Of a DNA stretch of 64,000 nt, positions 17,857 to 27,330 are shown piece after piece. The DNA lies in assembly GCF_900105155.1 (NCBI RefSeq), contig NZ_LT629762.1, forward strand, positions 5,279,501 through 5,343,500, written 5' to 3'. Within the stretch, counting starts at the first letter, position 1; every line of letters begins with the position of its first letter. The notes under the pieces were generated by a model, which saw only the letters and a program-made list of their open reading frames with translations, was not told the DNA's origin and searched no databases. This DNA is from Pseudomonas prosekii. GTDB taxonomy: Bacteria > Pseudomonadota > Gammaproteobacteria > Pseudomonadales > Pseudomonadaceae. The translations under genes were made by a program, and so were the position numbers.

Positions 17857-19131
17857 TTGAAAATCAAACGAGTGACCGTGACCCCCATCGCTTTCCGCGA
17901 TCCGCCACTGCTTAACGCCAGCGGCATTCACGAACCTTTTGCCTTGCGTTCGATTATCGAAATCGAGAGCGACAACGGCTACATCGGCCTTGGCGAGAGC
18001 TACGGCGATGCCCCCGCGCTGGCGATCCAGCAACAGTTGCAAGCGCAACTGATCGGCCTCGACCCGTTCAACCTCAACCACCTGCGCGCGATCGTCCAGG
18101 CCACCGTGGCGGCGAACAAAACTTCGAGCGTTGCTGGCGCTGAGCTGGCGCCCGGTTCGCACGCGAGCAAAGCGGTGAGCAATGCGTATTCGGCATTTGA
18201 AGTGGCGTTTCTCGACCTGCAGGCGCACGCGCTGAACGTGCCGCTGGTGGACCTGTTGGGCGGGGCGATTCGCGATGAAATTCCGTTCAGCGCCTATCTG
18301 TTTTTCAAGTACGCGCAGCACATTGATTCGCCGTACAAACCCGACAGTTGGGGCGAGGCGCTGAACGAAGAGCAGATCGTCGCCCAGGCACGCCGGATGA
18401 TCGAAACCTATGGTTTCAAGAGCATCAAGCTTAAGGCCGGCGCCCTCGAGCCGGAGCATGAAGTGGCGTGCATCAAGGCGTTGAAAAAGGCTTTTCCGGG
18501 GTATCCGCTGCGCATTGATCCGAACGCCAATTGGTCGCTGGAGACCTCGATTCGCATGGCTGAATTGCTCGGCGAAGACCTGCAATATTACGAAGACCCG
18601 ACGCCGGGCCTCGAAGGCATGTCCGAGTTGCACAAACGCACCGGGCTGCCGCTGGCGACCAACATGGTGGTCACCGATTTTGATGAGTTTCGCCGCAGCG
18701 TGGCGTTGAACAGTGTGCAGATTGTGCTGGCCGATCATCATTATTGGGGCGGCCTGCGCGACACTCAGGCGCTGGCGAAAATGTGCCAGACGTTCGGCGT
18801 CGGTGTGTCGATGCATTCCAATTCGCACCTGGGCATCAGCCTGATGGCGATGGCGCACGTGGCGGCGTCAGTGCCGAATCTGGATTACGCCTGCGACACC
18901 CATTACCCGTGGCAGGAGCCGGATGAGGAAGTGATCAAGGGCGGCAAACTGCCGATTGTCGACGGCTGCGTGAAGATCACCCGCGCACCTGGATTGGGCC
19001 TGGAACTGGACCACGATCAGCTCGGCAAACTGCATGATCAATACCTGACCTGCGGGATCCGCCAACGAGATGATGTGAAGCAGATGCAGCGCTATAAACC
19101 GGATTGGAAAACCCTGAAGCCAAGGTTCTGA
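17857..19131 (+). CDS. Glucarate dehydratase-like enolase-superfamily enzyme
   Basis: 424 residues, TTG start behind a GGAG site. Enolase-superfamily residues are visible: Lys-x-Lys (SIKLKAG), metal ligands Asp (LRIDPNANW) and Glu (YYEDPTPG), Asn in LATNM, and the general acid/base His in SMHSNSHLG. The HSNxH and ATNM motifs point to the glucarate dehydratase branch, which removes water from D-glucarate (or a related aldarate) to give 5-keto-4-deoxyglucarate. The usual N-terminal AGHDSML block of GudD is replaced, so the substrate could differ. It works with the adjacent transporter. Confidence 0.75.
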   Translation: MKIKRVTVTPIAFRDPPLLNASGIHEPFALRSIIEIESDNGYIGLGESYGDAPALAIQQQLQAQLIGLDPFNLNHLRAIVQATVAANKTSSVAGAELAPGSHASKAVSNAYSAFEVAFLDLQAHALNVPLVDLLGGAIRDEIPFSAYLFFKYAQHIDSPYKPDSWGEALNEEQIVAQARRMIETYGFKSIKLKAGALEPEHEVACIKALKKAFPGYPLRIDPNANWSLETSIRMAELLGEDLQYYEDPTPGLEGMSELHKRTGLPLATNMVVTDFDEFRRSVALNSVQIVLADHHYWGGLRDTQALAKMCQTFGVGVSMHSNSHLGISLMAMAHVAASVPNLDYACDTHYPWQEPDEEVIKGGKLPIVDGCVKITRAPGLGLELDHDQLGKLHDQYLTCGIRQRDDVKQMQRYKPDWKTLKPRF

Positions 19132-19174
19132 ATCCCCCAGCTACCGACAATCCTGTACGTGCCCGCGTCGGTTC

Positions 19175-19357
19175 TGTAGCAGCTGCCGAGGTACGAGGCT
19201 GCGTTTGGGTCTGTAGCAGCTGTCGAGCCTGCGAGGCTGCGTTCGGCTGCGAAGCAGTCGTGAAATCAGTTGACGCGGTGTTTCAGGAAAACCGCATACA
19301 CAGGTTTCACGACTGCTGCGCAGCCGAACGCAGCCTCGTACCTCGGCAGCTGCTACA
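19175..19357. repeat. REPIN, GTAGCAGCTGCCGAG family
   Basis: Large imperfect inverted repeat beginning TGTAGCAGCTGCCGAG and ending CTCGGCAGCTGCTACA. The left arm is present twice in a row, the right arm once. It lies between the dehydratase gene and folD, which converge on it. Confidence 0.85.
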
Positions 19358-19371
19358 GAAGCGGACGCTGC

Positions 19372-20316
19372 TCAGTTGATATCCGAATCACAGCCATCCG
19401 GGTCCGGCTCGCGGGCCTTCACCGCGCGCTGCAACCGCGCTGCGATCAGCGTGTTCTTCAGCAAATAAGCAATCGTCATCGGCCCGACGCCGCCCGGCAC
19501 TGGCGTGATTGCGCTGGCGACCGTGCGTGCGCTGGGGTAATCGACATCGCCGACCAGACGGCTACCGGATTCGTCAGTAATACGGTTGATCCCGACATCA
19601 ATCACCACCGCCCCAGGCTTGAGCCAACTGGCATCGATCAAGCCCGGACGACCGACCGCCGCCACTACGATGTCCGCCAATCGGCACAGCGCCGGCGCAT
19701 CGACGCTGCGCGAATGCACGACGCTGACCGAGCAGTGAGCTTGCAGCAACAAGGTCGCCATCGGTTTGCCGACAATGTTCGAACGGCCGATCACCACCGC
19801 GTGCAAACCGCTGATGTCACCCCAGGTTTCCTGCAACAGGCGCATGCAGCCGCTCGGCGTGCATGGGGTCAGCACGTCCATGCCTTGCACCAGACCGCCG
19901 ACGTTTTCACGATGAAAACCGTCGACATCCTTGATCGGATCGATGGCGTGAATTACCGCCGCTTCATCGATATGCGCCGGCAGCGGCAGTTGCACCAGAA
20001 TGCCGTTCACCGTGACGTCGGCGTTCAATTGCGCGATCAGCTCCAGCACCTGCGTCTGGCTGGCAGTGTCCGGCAGGCGATGCTCAAGCGAGCGGATCCC
20101 GACTTCCTTGGCCCGCAGCATTTTGTTGCGCACGTAAACGTGGCTGGCCGGATCATCACCGACCAGCACCACCGCCAGCGCCGGGAAAATCTGCTGTTCG
20201 GCGAGGCCTGCGACCTCTGCGCGAACTTCTTCCAGCACCAGGGCGGCAATGGCTTTGCCATCGATATTGCGGGCCAGCGTTGGGGTACTGCTGATCAAAT
20301 GCGTCACCGTCATCAT
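19372..20316 (-). CDS. folD: Bifunctional methylene-THF dehydrogenase / cyclohydrolase FolD
   Basis: 314 residues from the ATG at 20316, slightly longer than the usual 285-300 because of short extensions at both ends. It interconverts 5,10-methylene-, methenyl- and 10-formyl-tetrahydrofolate using NADP. Family marks include the catalytic-site Lys in [31 protein letters not shown], the dinucleotide-binding [12 protein letters not shown], and the C-terminal [11 protein letters not shown]. The start is uncertain because no good ribosome site is seen and two ATG codons are adjacent. It stands alone, flanked by REPIN elements. Pseudomonads often have a second folD elsewhere. Confidence 0.93.
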   Translation of the reverse strand: MMTVTHLISSTPTLARNIDGKAIAALVLEEVRAEVAGLAEQQIFPALAVVLVGDDPASHVYVRNKMLRAKEVGIRSLEHRLPDTASQTQVLELIAQLNADVTVNGILVQLPLPAHIDEAAVIHAIDPIKDVDGFHRENVGGLVQGMDVLTPCTPSGCMRLLQETWGDISGLHAVVIGRSNIVGKPMATLLLQAHCSVSVVHSRSVDAPALCRLADIVVAAVGRPGLIDASWLKPGAVVIDVGINRITDESGSRLVGDVDYPSARTVASAITPVPGGVGPMTIAYLLKNTLIAARLQRAVKAREPDPDGCDSDIN

Positions 20317-20420
20317 TGAAAGAGCAGGGCGCAGGTTACCAGCCGAGGGTCGCGGTGTACTACCGGCAGCAGATGGACAGGATGTCGCGGGGGAAACACT
20401 ATCGCCAAAACACCACCAGC

Positions 20421-20516
20421 CCTGTGGGAGCGAGCTTGCTCGCGATGGCGGCCGATCAGCCAACATCGATGTTGAATGATCAACCGCCATCGCGAGCAGG
20501 CTCACTCCTACAGGGG
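20421..20516. repeat. REPIN, GCGAGCAAGCT family
   Basis: Left arm CCTGTGGGAGCGAGCTTGCT and an inverted right arm ending CTCCTACAGG with a central spacer. It lies between folD and the DUF4239 gene. Confidence 0.85.
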
Positions 20517-20542
20517 GACTACGGCGTGTCGGAGATTCAGGA

Positions 20543-21304
20543 TTACTGCCCCAACCGTTCCAGCGTATGCACCATCGGTTCCAGCGACACGCTGATCAGC
20601 CCGTCCAGCGGCCGATTCAGCTCTTCAACCAGCAGAATCGTCGCCGCGGTCGACCCGGCGCAGAGCATCAGCACCACCACAATCGTGCCGTTGCGCGGCG
20701 CGAACAGGCCGAACGAGCCGAAGATGATCGACAGCCAGGAGATCAGAATCACCAGCATCACCGGCGGGATCGACTGATTGGCCTGCAACACCGTCAGCCA
20801 ACGCGCGGCAAACACCGCGTCCATCATCTGCAGGGCCGAGGCCTTGAGGACGCGTTGATTGTCGGTGGCGGGGGACAGGTCGGCGACTTGTTGTTGCAGC
20901 GCTTCCGAGCGATTGATCGCCTCAGGGCTGTCGAGCAGCGCCAGCCTCGACTCATCCCGGGAGGCGAGGATTTGCACGATCTCCGCGTAATTGTGCTTGA
21001 GCTGCGTGCGGATCGGCTGGGCCGATGGACCGTAGCGCGCCAGCACCCGATCAAACTCGACAACTTTGGCGGCCGCACCCTCCAGTTGCGCATTGGTGGT
21101 TTCGAAGGTGCCCTTGGCCGAAGACACTAGCAAACCGAGCACCAGCGCGGACATAGTGGCGATCAGGCCCGTGGCGAGTTTCAGGACCGCGACCGAATCG
21201 TCGCTCAAATGATGCGAAGGCAAACGCTGCCGCACCGCCGAACCGACCAGTGCGCTGCCGAACAGGCAAATGAATACGATCAATGCGAGCAGCAGATGAT
21301 TCAT
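20543..21304 (-). CDS. DUF4239-type membrane protein
   Basis: 253 residues from the ATG at 21304, chosen because GGAGG lies five bases upstream. Two membrane helices are N-terminal ([34 protein letters not shown]) and two C-terminal ([39 protein letters not shown]), with a helical soluble part of about 110 residues between. This layout fits the DUF4239 / bestrophin-like family, whose function is not established. It is a single-gene unit between repeat elements. Confidence 0.75.
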   Translation of the reverse strand: MNHLLLALIVFICLFGSALVGSAVRQRLPSHHLSDDSVAVLKLATGLIATMSALVLGLLVSSAKGTFETTNAQLEGAAAKVVEFDRVLARYGPSAQPIRTQLKHNYAEIVQILASRDESRLALLDSPEAINRSEALQQQVADLSPATDNQRVLKASALQMMDAVFAARWLTVLQANQSIPPVMLVILISWLSIIFGSFGLFAPRNGTIVVVLMLCAGSTAATILLVEELNRPLDGLISVSLEPMVHTLERLGQ

Positions 21305-21402
21305 CCAGCCTCCGACAACACCACGCGAAACGTCGGGTTGACGGTAGCAGACACCCATAGAGTTGCCATCAAGCCCAATGCGAACCGAGCCAACACCCAA
21401 TC

Positions 21403-21866
21403 CCTGTGGCGAGGGGGCTTGCTCCCGTTGGGCTGCGCAGCGGCCCCAAAATCCTGTGAGCGCTGCGCACTCAAACGCGGGCAAGCCCGCTCGCCACAGG
21501 GTATTGGGCGTTCCCGGAAGTTGGGCCATCCCTGTCAACGATCATTCCCGCAGAGCCACCACCCAGTTCGCTACACCACCACCCCCTGTGGCGAGGGGGC
21601 TTGCCCCCGTTGGGCTGCGCAGCGGCCCCAAAAATCCTGTGAGCGCTGCGCACTCAAACGCGGGCAAGCCCGCTCGCCACAGGGTATCGGGCGTTCCCGG
21701 AAGTTGGGCCATCCCTGTCAACGATCATTCCCGCAGAGCCACCACCCAGTTCGCTACACCATCACCCCCTGTGGCGAGGGGGCTCGCCCCCGTTGGGCTG
21801 CGCAGCGGCCCCAAAAATCCTGTGAGCGCTGCGCACTCAAACGCGGGCAAGCCCGCTCGCCACAGG
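21403..21866. repeat. Tandem REPIN array, 3 units, GGCGAGGGGGCTTG family
   Basis: Three nearly identical units start at 21403, 21585 and 21768, a period of 182-183 bases. Each unit contains the inverted pair CCTGTGGCGAGGGGGCTTG / CAAGCCCGCTCGCCACAGG and an almost unchanged linker. The identity of the linkers shows recent tandem duplication of the unit. Open frames through it are by-products of its composition. Confidence 0.9.
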
Positions 21867-21886
21867 GGATCAGGTGTTTTGTAGGA

Positions 21887-22300
21887 TCACTGTTCCTTTT
21901 CGCAGTTGACCATCCACGAAACCCCGAAGCGGTCCACGAGCATGCCGAATCGTGCCGCCCAGAAGGTTTGCTCCAGCGGCATCTGCACGCTGCCGCCGTC
22001 CGCCAGTGCGCCGAACACGCGTTCGGCTTCGGCGATGCTGTCGACGTTGAGCGAGATCGAGCAGCCGGCCATGTCGTCGGTGGGGCGGTCGGGGGTGGTG
22101 TCGGAGCCCATGATCGACTGGTCGCCCACCGACAAGCTGGTATGGATGATCAGGTTGTAATAGTCCGCCTGCACATGTTCGCGCGCCGGGCTTTCGCCGA
22201 AGGTCATCATCATGTCGATCTGGCCGGGCAGGGCCTGGGCGTAGAAAGTGAACGCGGCTTTGCAGTCGCCGTTGAATATCAGATAGGGATTGATTTTCAT
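21887..22300 (-). CDS. VOC / PhnB-like (glyoxalase fold) protein
   Basis: 137 residues from the ATG at 22300 with GGGAG six bases upstream. The sequence has the PhnB-like arrangement: PYLIFNGDCKAAFTFYAQ at the start, a central GESPAREHV segment, and FWAARFGMLVDRFGVSWMV near the end. These proteins adopt the paired beta-alpha-beta-beta-beta fold and most have no proven reaction. A perfect hairpin (TGAAGGCC / GGCCTTCA, 22327-22347) lies in its leader region. No partner gene is evident. Confidence 0.85.
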   Translation of the reverse strand: MKINPYLIFNGDCKAAFTFYAQALPGQIDMMMTFGESPAREHVQADYYNLIIHTSLSVGDQSIMGSDTTPDRPTDDMAGCSISLNVDSIAEAERVFGALADGGSVQMPLEQTFWAARFGMLVDRFGVSWMVNCEKEQ

Positions 22301-22454
22301 GGTGTGCTCCCGGTTACCGAGTGAGCTGAAGGCCAGGGCGGCCTTCAACTTCAGTGGGGTTCGACCTCAATTGGCAAAGCCTTAGAGGTCAGATCCTGCC
22401 GGGTTTATTCAGACGTTTTTTCTATAGCAGCGCGGCGGCTTATTGCCCGTCCGT

Positions 22455-23057
22455 TCAGTCGACGATCACGCGTTCGTTGTCGTCATCGCCCAGGCACACC
22501 GTCAGTTGCTGACCTTCTTTGCTGAACGCGCAATGGGGCATTGTTTGCTTCTTGTAAATCGACATCGGCACGCCAATAAAAAAACCGGCCAACAGCAGTG
22601 CGGCGATGAATTGCACGGGCATTTGCTCGGGATCCGGGGCGCGGGGTTTGCGGCGCGCGCGAACGTACAATCCGCTCGCCAGCAATAAAACGCCGATCAA
22701 CATAAAGCTGCCGATTTCGTGCTGACTGACGCTGTAGATCACCTGTTCAGCGTTGTCCGGATAATTCACTTGCCACCAGACTCCGAATCCCAAAGGCACA
22801 ACGCCGGCGCCGATCCAGCCCCACATCGCGCCCGGCAAACGCAATAACACCGCAACGATGATGCCCAGCGTGGCGACGATCCAGCCGAACAAATACAGCT
22901 GAATCGCCATGCCGCCGCCCATGAACGTGCCGCCGACGTCGATGGGTTCCATCAACAACCAGTCGTAAAAGGCGTGGTGCAAGATCAGCACGAGAACGAC
23001 GAGCCAGCTCATCGCGTAATACAGCCATGTCCAGAGGGTATTGAGGCGCGATAACAC
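22455..23057 (-). CDS. Hypothetical multi-pass membrane protein
   Basis: 200 residues with about five hydrophobic segments (YYAMSWLVVLVLILHHAFY; LYLFGWIVATLGIIVAVLL; GAGVVPLGFGVWW; GSFMLIGVLLLASGLYV; FIAALLLAGFFIGVP). A short C-terminal tail has two Cys (PHCAFSKEG, TVCLGDDD). No family recognised. It is divergent from the ABC transporter gene with about 180 bases between starts, so the two may share a control region, but no functional link is visible. Confidence 0.7.
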   Translation of the reverse strand: MLSRLNTLWTWLYYAMSWLVVLVLILHHAFYDWLLMEPIDVGGTFMGGGMAIQLYLFGWIVATLGIIVAVLLRLPGAMWGWIGAGVVPLGFGVWWQVNYPDNAEQVIYSVSQHEIGSFMLIGVLLLASGLYVRARRKPRAPDPEQMPVQFIAALLLAGFFIGVPMSIYKKQTMPHCAFSKEGQQLTVCLGDDDNERVIVD

Positions 23058-23235
23058 ACGAAATCCTTTTGGTGTTTTGAGGGGCCGCCATTATGCCCTC
23101 AGGCTCAACCCTTTGCAGGCTTCAAACCACTGCGCAATAGCGCGACGGCCGCAGCAATCGCCGCCGTCGCTGTCAGCTGAAGTACCATGGCGCCTTCGCC
23201 CAGATCGCCGCCGTCCTCGCAGAGCCCGCCGTCCT

Positions 23236-25047
23236 ATGCCAACCCTCACACGCTTCACCTCGCTGCTCGACCAGTCCAAACGCGCCTTGCTCCTGGTGTG
23301 GGGCACTTCGCGCGGTCTGTTCCTCGGGCTGGTCCTCGCGACGCTGATCGCCGGTGTACTGCCCGCGCTGGCGGCGTGGCTCGGCCAGCGGATTGTCGAT
23401 GCGGTGGTGGCGGCGATGCAGTTGCACGCGCAGCAGGGCAGTGCGCCGTTGTGGCCGGTGGTGCGTTTTGTGTTGATGGAGGCGGGCGTGCTCGCGTTGT
23501 TGAGCGCGACGCAGCGGGCGTTGTCGGTGCAGCAGTCGTTGTTGCGGGTGCAGTTGGGGCAAAAGGTCAACACGATGATTCTGGAGAAGGCCCAGACGTT
23601 GTCGCTGGTGCAGTTCGAGAATTCGGAGTTTTACGACAAATTGGTGCGGGTGCGGCGCGAGGCGTCGACTCGGCCGCTGGCGCTGGTGATGAAGTCACTG
23701 GGGCTGATCCAGAACCTGATTGTGCTGATCAGCTTTGGCGTATTGCTGGTGCATTTTTCGCCGTGGGCGCTGGTATTGCTGGTGGTCGGTGCGTTGCCGG
23801 TGTTCTTTGCCGAGGCGCATTTTTCCGGGGATGCGTTTCGCCTGTTTACCCGTCGGGCGCCGGAGAGTCGGCAGCAGAGTTACATCGAGACGTTGCTGTC
23901 CCACGAAGGCTTCATCAAGGAGGTCAAGCTGTTCGGCTTCGCGCCGTTGTTGTTGAAGCGTTATCGCGACACTTTTGCGCGGCTGTACGCCGAGGATCGC
24001 CGACTGACCCTGCGCCGCGATGGCTGGGGATTTCTCCTCGGTTTGCTCGGCACCGGGGCGTTCTACCTCGCGTATGCGTGGGTGGTGGTCGACACCGTGC
24101 ACGGCCAGATCAGCCTTGGGCAGATGACCATGTACCTGGTGCTGTTCAAACAGGGACAAACCGCCGTCAGCAGCAGCCTCAGCGCGATCAGCGGTCTGTA
24201 CGAGGATGGGCTCTATCTGTCGAGCCTTTACGAATACCTCGCCGAACCGGTGGTCAGCGACACCGGCCACCTCACCGTCGGCGCGCTGCCGGGTGACGGG
24301 CTGCGTTTCGAGAATGTCGGTTTTCGTTATCCGGGGGCGAGTCGGGCGGCGCTCGAAGGCATCGACTTGCATCTGGTGCCGGGCCGCAGCATGGCGCTGG
24401 TCGGGGAAAACGGTTCGGGCAAAACCACACTGATCAAACTGCTCACGCGTCTTTATCGCCCGGATCAGGGCCGCATCCTGCTCGACGGCAGCGATCTGCA
24501 GACTTGGGAAGAAGACGCGCTGCGGCGGCGTATCGGCGTGATTTTCCAGGACTACATTCGCTATCAGTTCACCGTCGGCGAGAACATCGGGGTCGGCGAC
24601 ACCCTGGCATTCGACGATGAGCAGCGCTGGAAACAAGCCGCCGCCGAGGGCATGGCCGCGCCGTTTATCGAAGGCCTTGATCGCGGTTATGCGACGCAAC
24701 TGGGGCGCTGGTTCGCCGGTGGTCAGGAGTTGTCGGGCGGGCAATGGCAGAAGATTGCCTTGTCCCGCGCCTACATGCGCCGCGACGCCGACATTTTGAT
24801 CCTCGATGAACCGACCTCAGCCCTCGACCCGGCGGCGGAAGCGGCGGTGTTCGAACATTTCAGCCAGCACACTCAGGGCCGCATGACGTTGCTGATTTCC
24901 CACCGTTTCTCCAGCGTGCGCAACGCCGATCACATCATCGTGCTTGATCAAGGCGCGATTCTGGAGCGCGGCGACCACGACACTCTGGTCGCGGCGGGCG
25001 GGCGTTATGCGCAGCTGTTTGATTTGCAGGCGCGCGGGTATCGCTAG
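23236..25047 (+). CDS. ABC transporter, fused permease and ATPase (exporter type)
   Basis: 603 residues from the ATG at 23236; the frame is open upstream but there is no better start. The N-terminal half has five to six membrane helices of the type-I exporter domain. The C-terminal half is a complete ATPase: Walker A GENGSGKTT (near 391), Q-loop FQDYIRYQ, signature LSGGQWQK (near 501), Walker B ILILDEPTSALD and the switch His in LLISHRFSS. It would act as a homodimer exporting an unknown substrate. It stands alone and ends three bases before the convergent hydrolase gene. Confidence 0.87.
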   Translation: MPTLTRFTSLLDQSKRALLLVWGTSRGLFLGLVLATLIAGVLPALAAWLGQRIVDAVVAAMQLHAQQGSAPLWPVVRFVLMEAGVLALLSATQRALSVQQSLLRVQLGQKVNTMILEKAQTLSLVQFENSEFYDKLVRVRREASTRPLALVMKSLGLIQNLIVLISFGVLLVHFSPWALVLLVVGALPVFFAEAHFSGDAFRLFTRRAPESRQQSYIETLLSHEGFIKEVKLFGFAPLLLKRYRDTFARLYAEDRRLTLRRDGWGFLLGLLGTGAFYLAYAWVVVDTVHGQISLGQMTMYLVLFKQGQTAVSSSLSAISGLYEDGLYLSSLYEYLAEPVVSDTGHLTVGALPGDGLRFENVGFRYPGASRAALEGIDLHLVPGRSMALVGENGSGKTTLIKLLTRLYRPDQGRILLDGSDLQTWEEDALRRRIGVIFQDYIRYQFTVGENIGVGDTLAFDDEQRWKQAAAEGMAAPFIEGLDRGYATQLGRWFAGGQELSGGQWQKIALSRAYMRRDADILILDEPTSALDPAAEAAVFEHFSQHTQGRMTLLISHRFSSVRNADHIIVLDQGAILERGDHDTLVAAGGRYAQLFDLQARGYR

Positions 25048-25050
25048 TGC

Positions 25051-26001
25051 TCAGGTTTCAGGCGAGCTGCGATGCACCGCAGCGACTTGCGCCGGTTTGG
25101 CTTTCATCAGGTTTTCGATGGCTTGACGATATTGGCTGCCGCCCAGGCTCATGCTGTTGTTGTGCGTGCCGCCGGGCACCAGCAGCAGGCGTTTGGGCTC
25201 GTTGGCGGCGTTGAACAGTTGCTCGCTGAAGCGCGACGGCATGAACGCATCCGCCAAGCCGTGAACCACCAGCAGCGGCATGTCGATGTCGGCGATCTTG
25301 TCGATGGAATCGAATTTCTGCGACAGCAACCAGCGCACCGGCAGCGATTTGACCGGCAGATTGCTGTCGGCGACTTGCGCGACCGCGTCGCCCAACGTGG
25401 TGAAGGTCGATTCGATGACCAAGCCGCGCACCGGCACCGCGACGTGATCCTTTTTCGCCTGCTCGGAGAGGTCCGCCGCAAGGTCAATCGCTACCGCGCC
25501 GCCCAGCGAATGGCCGTAGATAAGGCGCTTTTTCGCATCCGGCTGCATCTCTTTGAAGCGATCCCACGCCACTCGGGCGTCTTCGTAAACGCTGGCCTCT
25601 GACGGCAGATCGCCCTTGCTCTGGCCGAAGCCACGGTAATCGATGGCCAGCACCGAATAGCCCATCGCGCGTAACTGCTCGATGCGGAACGCCTGGCCGG
25701 TGAGGTTCCAGCGCACGCCGTGCAGATAAAGGATCGACGGCGCGTCGCGACGGGCGGCGGGCCACCACCAGGCGTGCAAGTTCTGCCCGCCCTTGAAACT
25801 GGCAGGTTTGATGTCGAATTCCTGCACATCTTTCGGCAAGCCGCGATACCAGCCCGCCGTGCCCGGCTCGATGCGAAACAGCAACTCGCGCTCTTTGTAT
25901 TTGAGCACCCCGCAACCCACCGGCAGGCCGACGATCAGCAGCGCCATGCACAAAGTCGCAAACCAGCGCTTGCTCAAGCGGCTCATGAGGGAAGAAAACA
26001 T
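25051..26001 (-). CDS. Alpha/beta hydrolase, probable lipoprotein
   Basis: 316 residues. The N-terminus has a basic start, a hydrophobic stretch (ATLCMALLIVGLPVGC) and a possible lipobox Leu-Pro-Val-Gly-Cys, so it may be membrane anchored. The hydrolase core shows the oxyanion region LYLHGVRWN, nucleophile elbow GHSLGG, an acid in VVHGLADAFMP and the His in GGTHNNS, the order expected for a serine hydrolase of the BEM46/YfhR kind. The substrate is unknown. It converges on the ABC transporter gene. Confidence 0.85.
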   Translation of the reverse strand: MFSSLMSRLSKRWFATLCMALLIVGLPVGCGVLKYKERELLFRIEPGTAGWYRGLPKDVQEFDIKPASFKGGQNLHAWWWPAARRDAPSILYLHGVRWNLTGQAFRIEQLRAMGYSVLAIDYRGFGQSKGDLPSEASVYEDARVAWDRFKEMQPDAKKRLIYGHSLGGAVAIDLAADLSEQAKKDHVAVPVRGLVIESTFTTLGDAVAQVADSNLPVKSLPVRWLLSQKFDSIDKIADIDMPLLVVHGLADAFMPSRFSEQLFNAANEPKRLLLVPGGTHNNSMSLGGSQYRQAIENLMKAKPAQVAAVHRSSPET

Positions 26002-26129
26002 GCAGCGGTCCAGTCGAAAGGGGAAAACACGGGTTTTAACAGATGCATGCCGAGGTCGGGAATTATTTCGACAGCCGTGTGTGTTGCAGGATTATTCGCG
26101 GCGATAAACCTCCAGCCGCCGCAATCCTC

Positions 26130-26225
26130 CTGTAGGAGCAAGGCTTGCCCGCGAAGACGTCGGTTAATTCAACATTGATTTCGACTGACCTGGCGCTTTC
26201 GCGGGCAAGCCTCGCTCCTACAAGG
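26130..26225. repeat. REPIN, GCGGGCAAGCC variant
   Basis: Inverted arms TGTAGGAGCAAGGCTTGCCC and GGGCAAGCCTCGCTCCTACA around a spacer, between the hydrolase and deo promoters. The rest of 26002-26362 holds the deo promoter and operator. Confidence 0.85.
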
Positions 26226-26294
26226 GTTTTGCGCAAAGCCGCTGGTCTTTGCGTGCCAGGCGGCCCCAGAAAAAGATTGAATTATCACAACAAA

Positions 26295-26310
26295 TGTTAT
26301 TTAAATAACA
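26295..26310. promoter_or_regulatory. DeoR operator upstream of the kinase gene
   Basis: TGTTATTTAAATAACA is a perfect 16-base palindrome 52 bases before the kinase ATG. It shares the TGTTA/TAACA half-sites of the known E. coli DeoR operator. A near-identical copy lies at 30499 by the repressor gene. Confidence 0.8.
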
Positions 26311-26362
26311 AAACAACAACGCCAGACATCAGTCCGGCAAGCCGTAACAAGGTGGGATAGCA

Positions 26363-27289
26363 ATGAGCAAGATCGCAGTCATCGGCAGCAATATGGTGGA
26401 TCTGATCACCTACATCTACCGCATGCCGGCGCAGGGCGAAACGCTCGAAGCGCCGGGATTTGCCCTCGGTTGCGGCGGCAAAGGCGCGAATCAGGCGGTG
26501 GCAGCGGCCAAGCTCGGGGCAGACGTGCTGATGCTGACCAAAGTCGGCGATGACATGTTTGCCGACAACACCCTGGCCAATTTCCAGCGCTTTGGCATCG
26601 ACACGCGTTACGTACAGCGTGTGCCAGGCGTGTCCAGCGGTGTCGCGCCGATCTTCGTCCAGGCCGATTCGCACAACAGCATCCTCATCGTCAAAGGTGC
26701 CAACGCGCATCTTTCACCAGCAGATATCGACGCCGCTGCAGCCGCTTTGCGCGAGTGCGCGCTGATCGTGTTGCAGCTCGAAATCAACGTCGAAACCGTC
26801 TATCACGCCATCGCTTTCGGCCGCGAACACAACATCCCGGTGCTGCTGAACCCGGCGCCAGCCTTGGCCGGCCTCAGCCGTGAACACCTCGCGCAGCTGG
26901 ACTTCCTGGTGCCCAACGAGTCCGAGTTGGCGTTGATCAGCGGCCAGACCGTCGACTCGCCCGAGTCCGCGCTCATCGCCGCGCAAGCGCTGGTCGCCAG
27001 CGGCATCCGCCACGTCATCGTCACCCTCGGCCAGCAAGGCGCGTTGTACGTCGGCGCTGAGGGCGAGTTTCAGGTCCCCGGCCTGCGCGTGGCTGCCCGC
27101 GACACCACCGGCGCTGGCGATGCGTTTATCGGTTGCTTCATCCAGCACTGGACCCGCTCGCGTGACATTCGCGCGGCGATGGTCCAGGCGGTTGCCTATT
27201 CCGCGTGCTCGGTCACCGGCCTCGGCACCCAGACTTCCTACCCGGACGCCGACACCTTCGCTGAATTCCAGCGCGCGTTCGACGCCTGA
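26363..27289 (+). CDS. deoK: PfkB-family sugar kinase, probable deoxyribokinase
   Basis: 308 residues with ribokinase hallmarks: GSNMVDLI at the start, the substrate-binding GCGGKGANQAVAAAKLG, NPAPA, and the C-terminal TTGAGDAFIGCF with the catalytic Asp. Ribokinase and deoxyribokinase cannot be told apart by these motifs. The neighbours (FucP-type permease, epimerase-like protein, DeoR, DeoC) make 2-deoxy-D-ribose the likely substrate, giving deoxyribose-5-phosphate for DeoC. An AGGTGG site precedes the ATG and a DeoR palindrome lies just upstream. Confidence 0.85.
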   Translation: MSKIAVIGSNMVDLITYIYRMPAQGETLEAPGFALGCGGKGANQAVAAAKLGADVLMLTKVGDDMFADNTLANFQRFGIDTRYVQRVPGVSSGVAPIFVQADSHNSILIVKGANAHLSPADIDAAAAALRECALIVLQLEINVETVYHAIAFGREHNIPVLLNPAPALAGLSREHLAQLDFLVPNESELALISGQTVDSPESALIAAQALVASGIRHVIVTLGQQGALYVGAEGEFQVPGLRVAARDTTGAGDAFIGCFIQHWTRSRDIRAAMVQAVAYSACSVTGLGTQTSYPDADTFAEFQRAFDA

Positions 27290-27330
27290 ATTTGCGCCGC
27301 TTCACCCCGACAACTCACCGGAGAACAACA

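Noticed and set aside
22327..22347. Hairpin TGAAGGCC / GGCCTTCA as terminator
   Set aside because: Perfect stem but no T-run on either strand and it lies in a gene leader; kept only as a note in the VOC gene entry.
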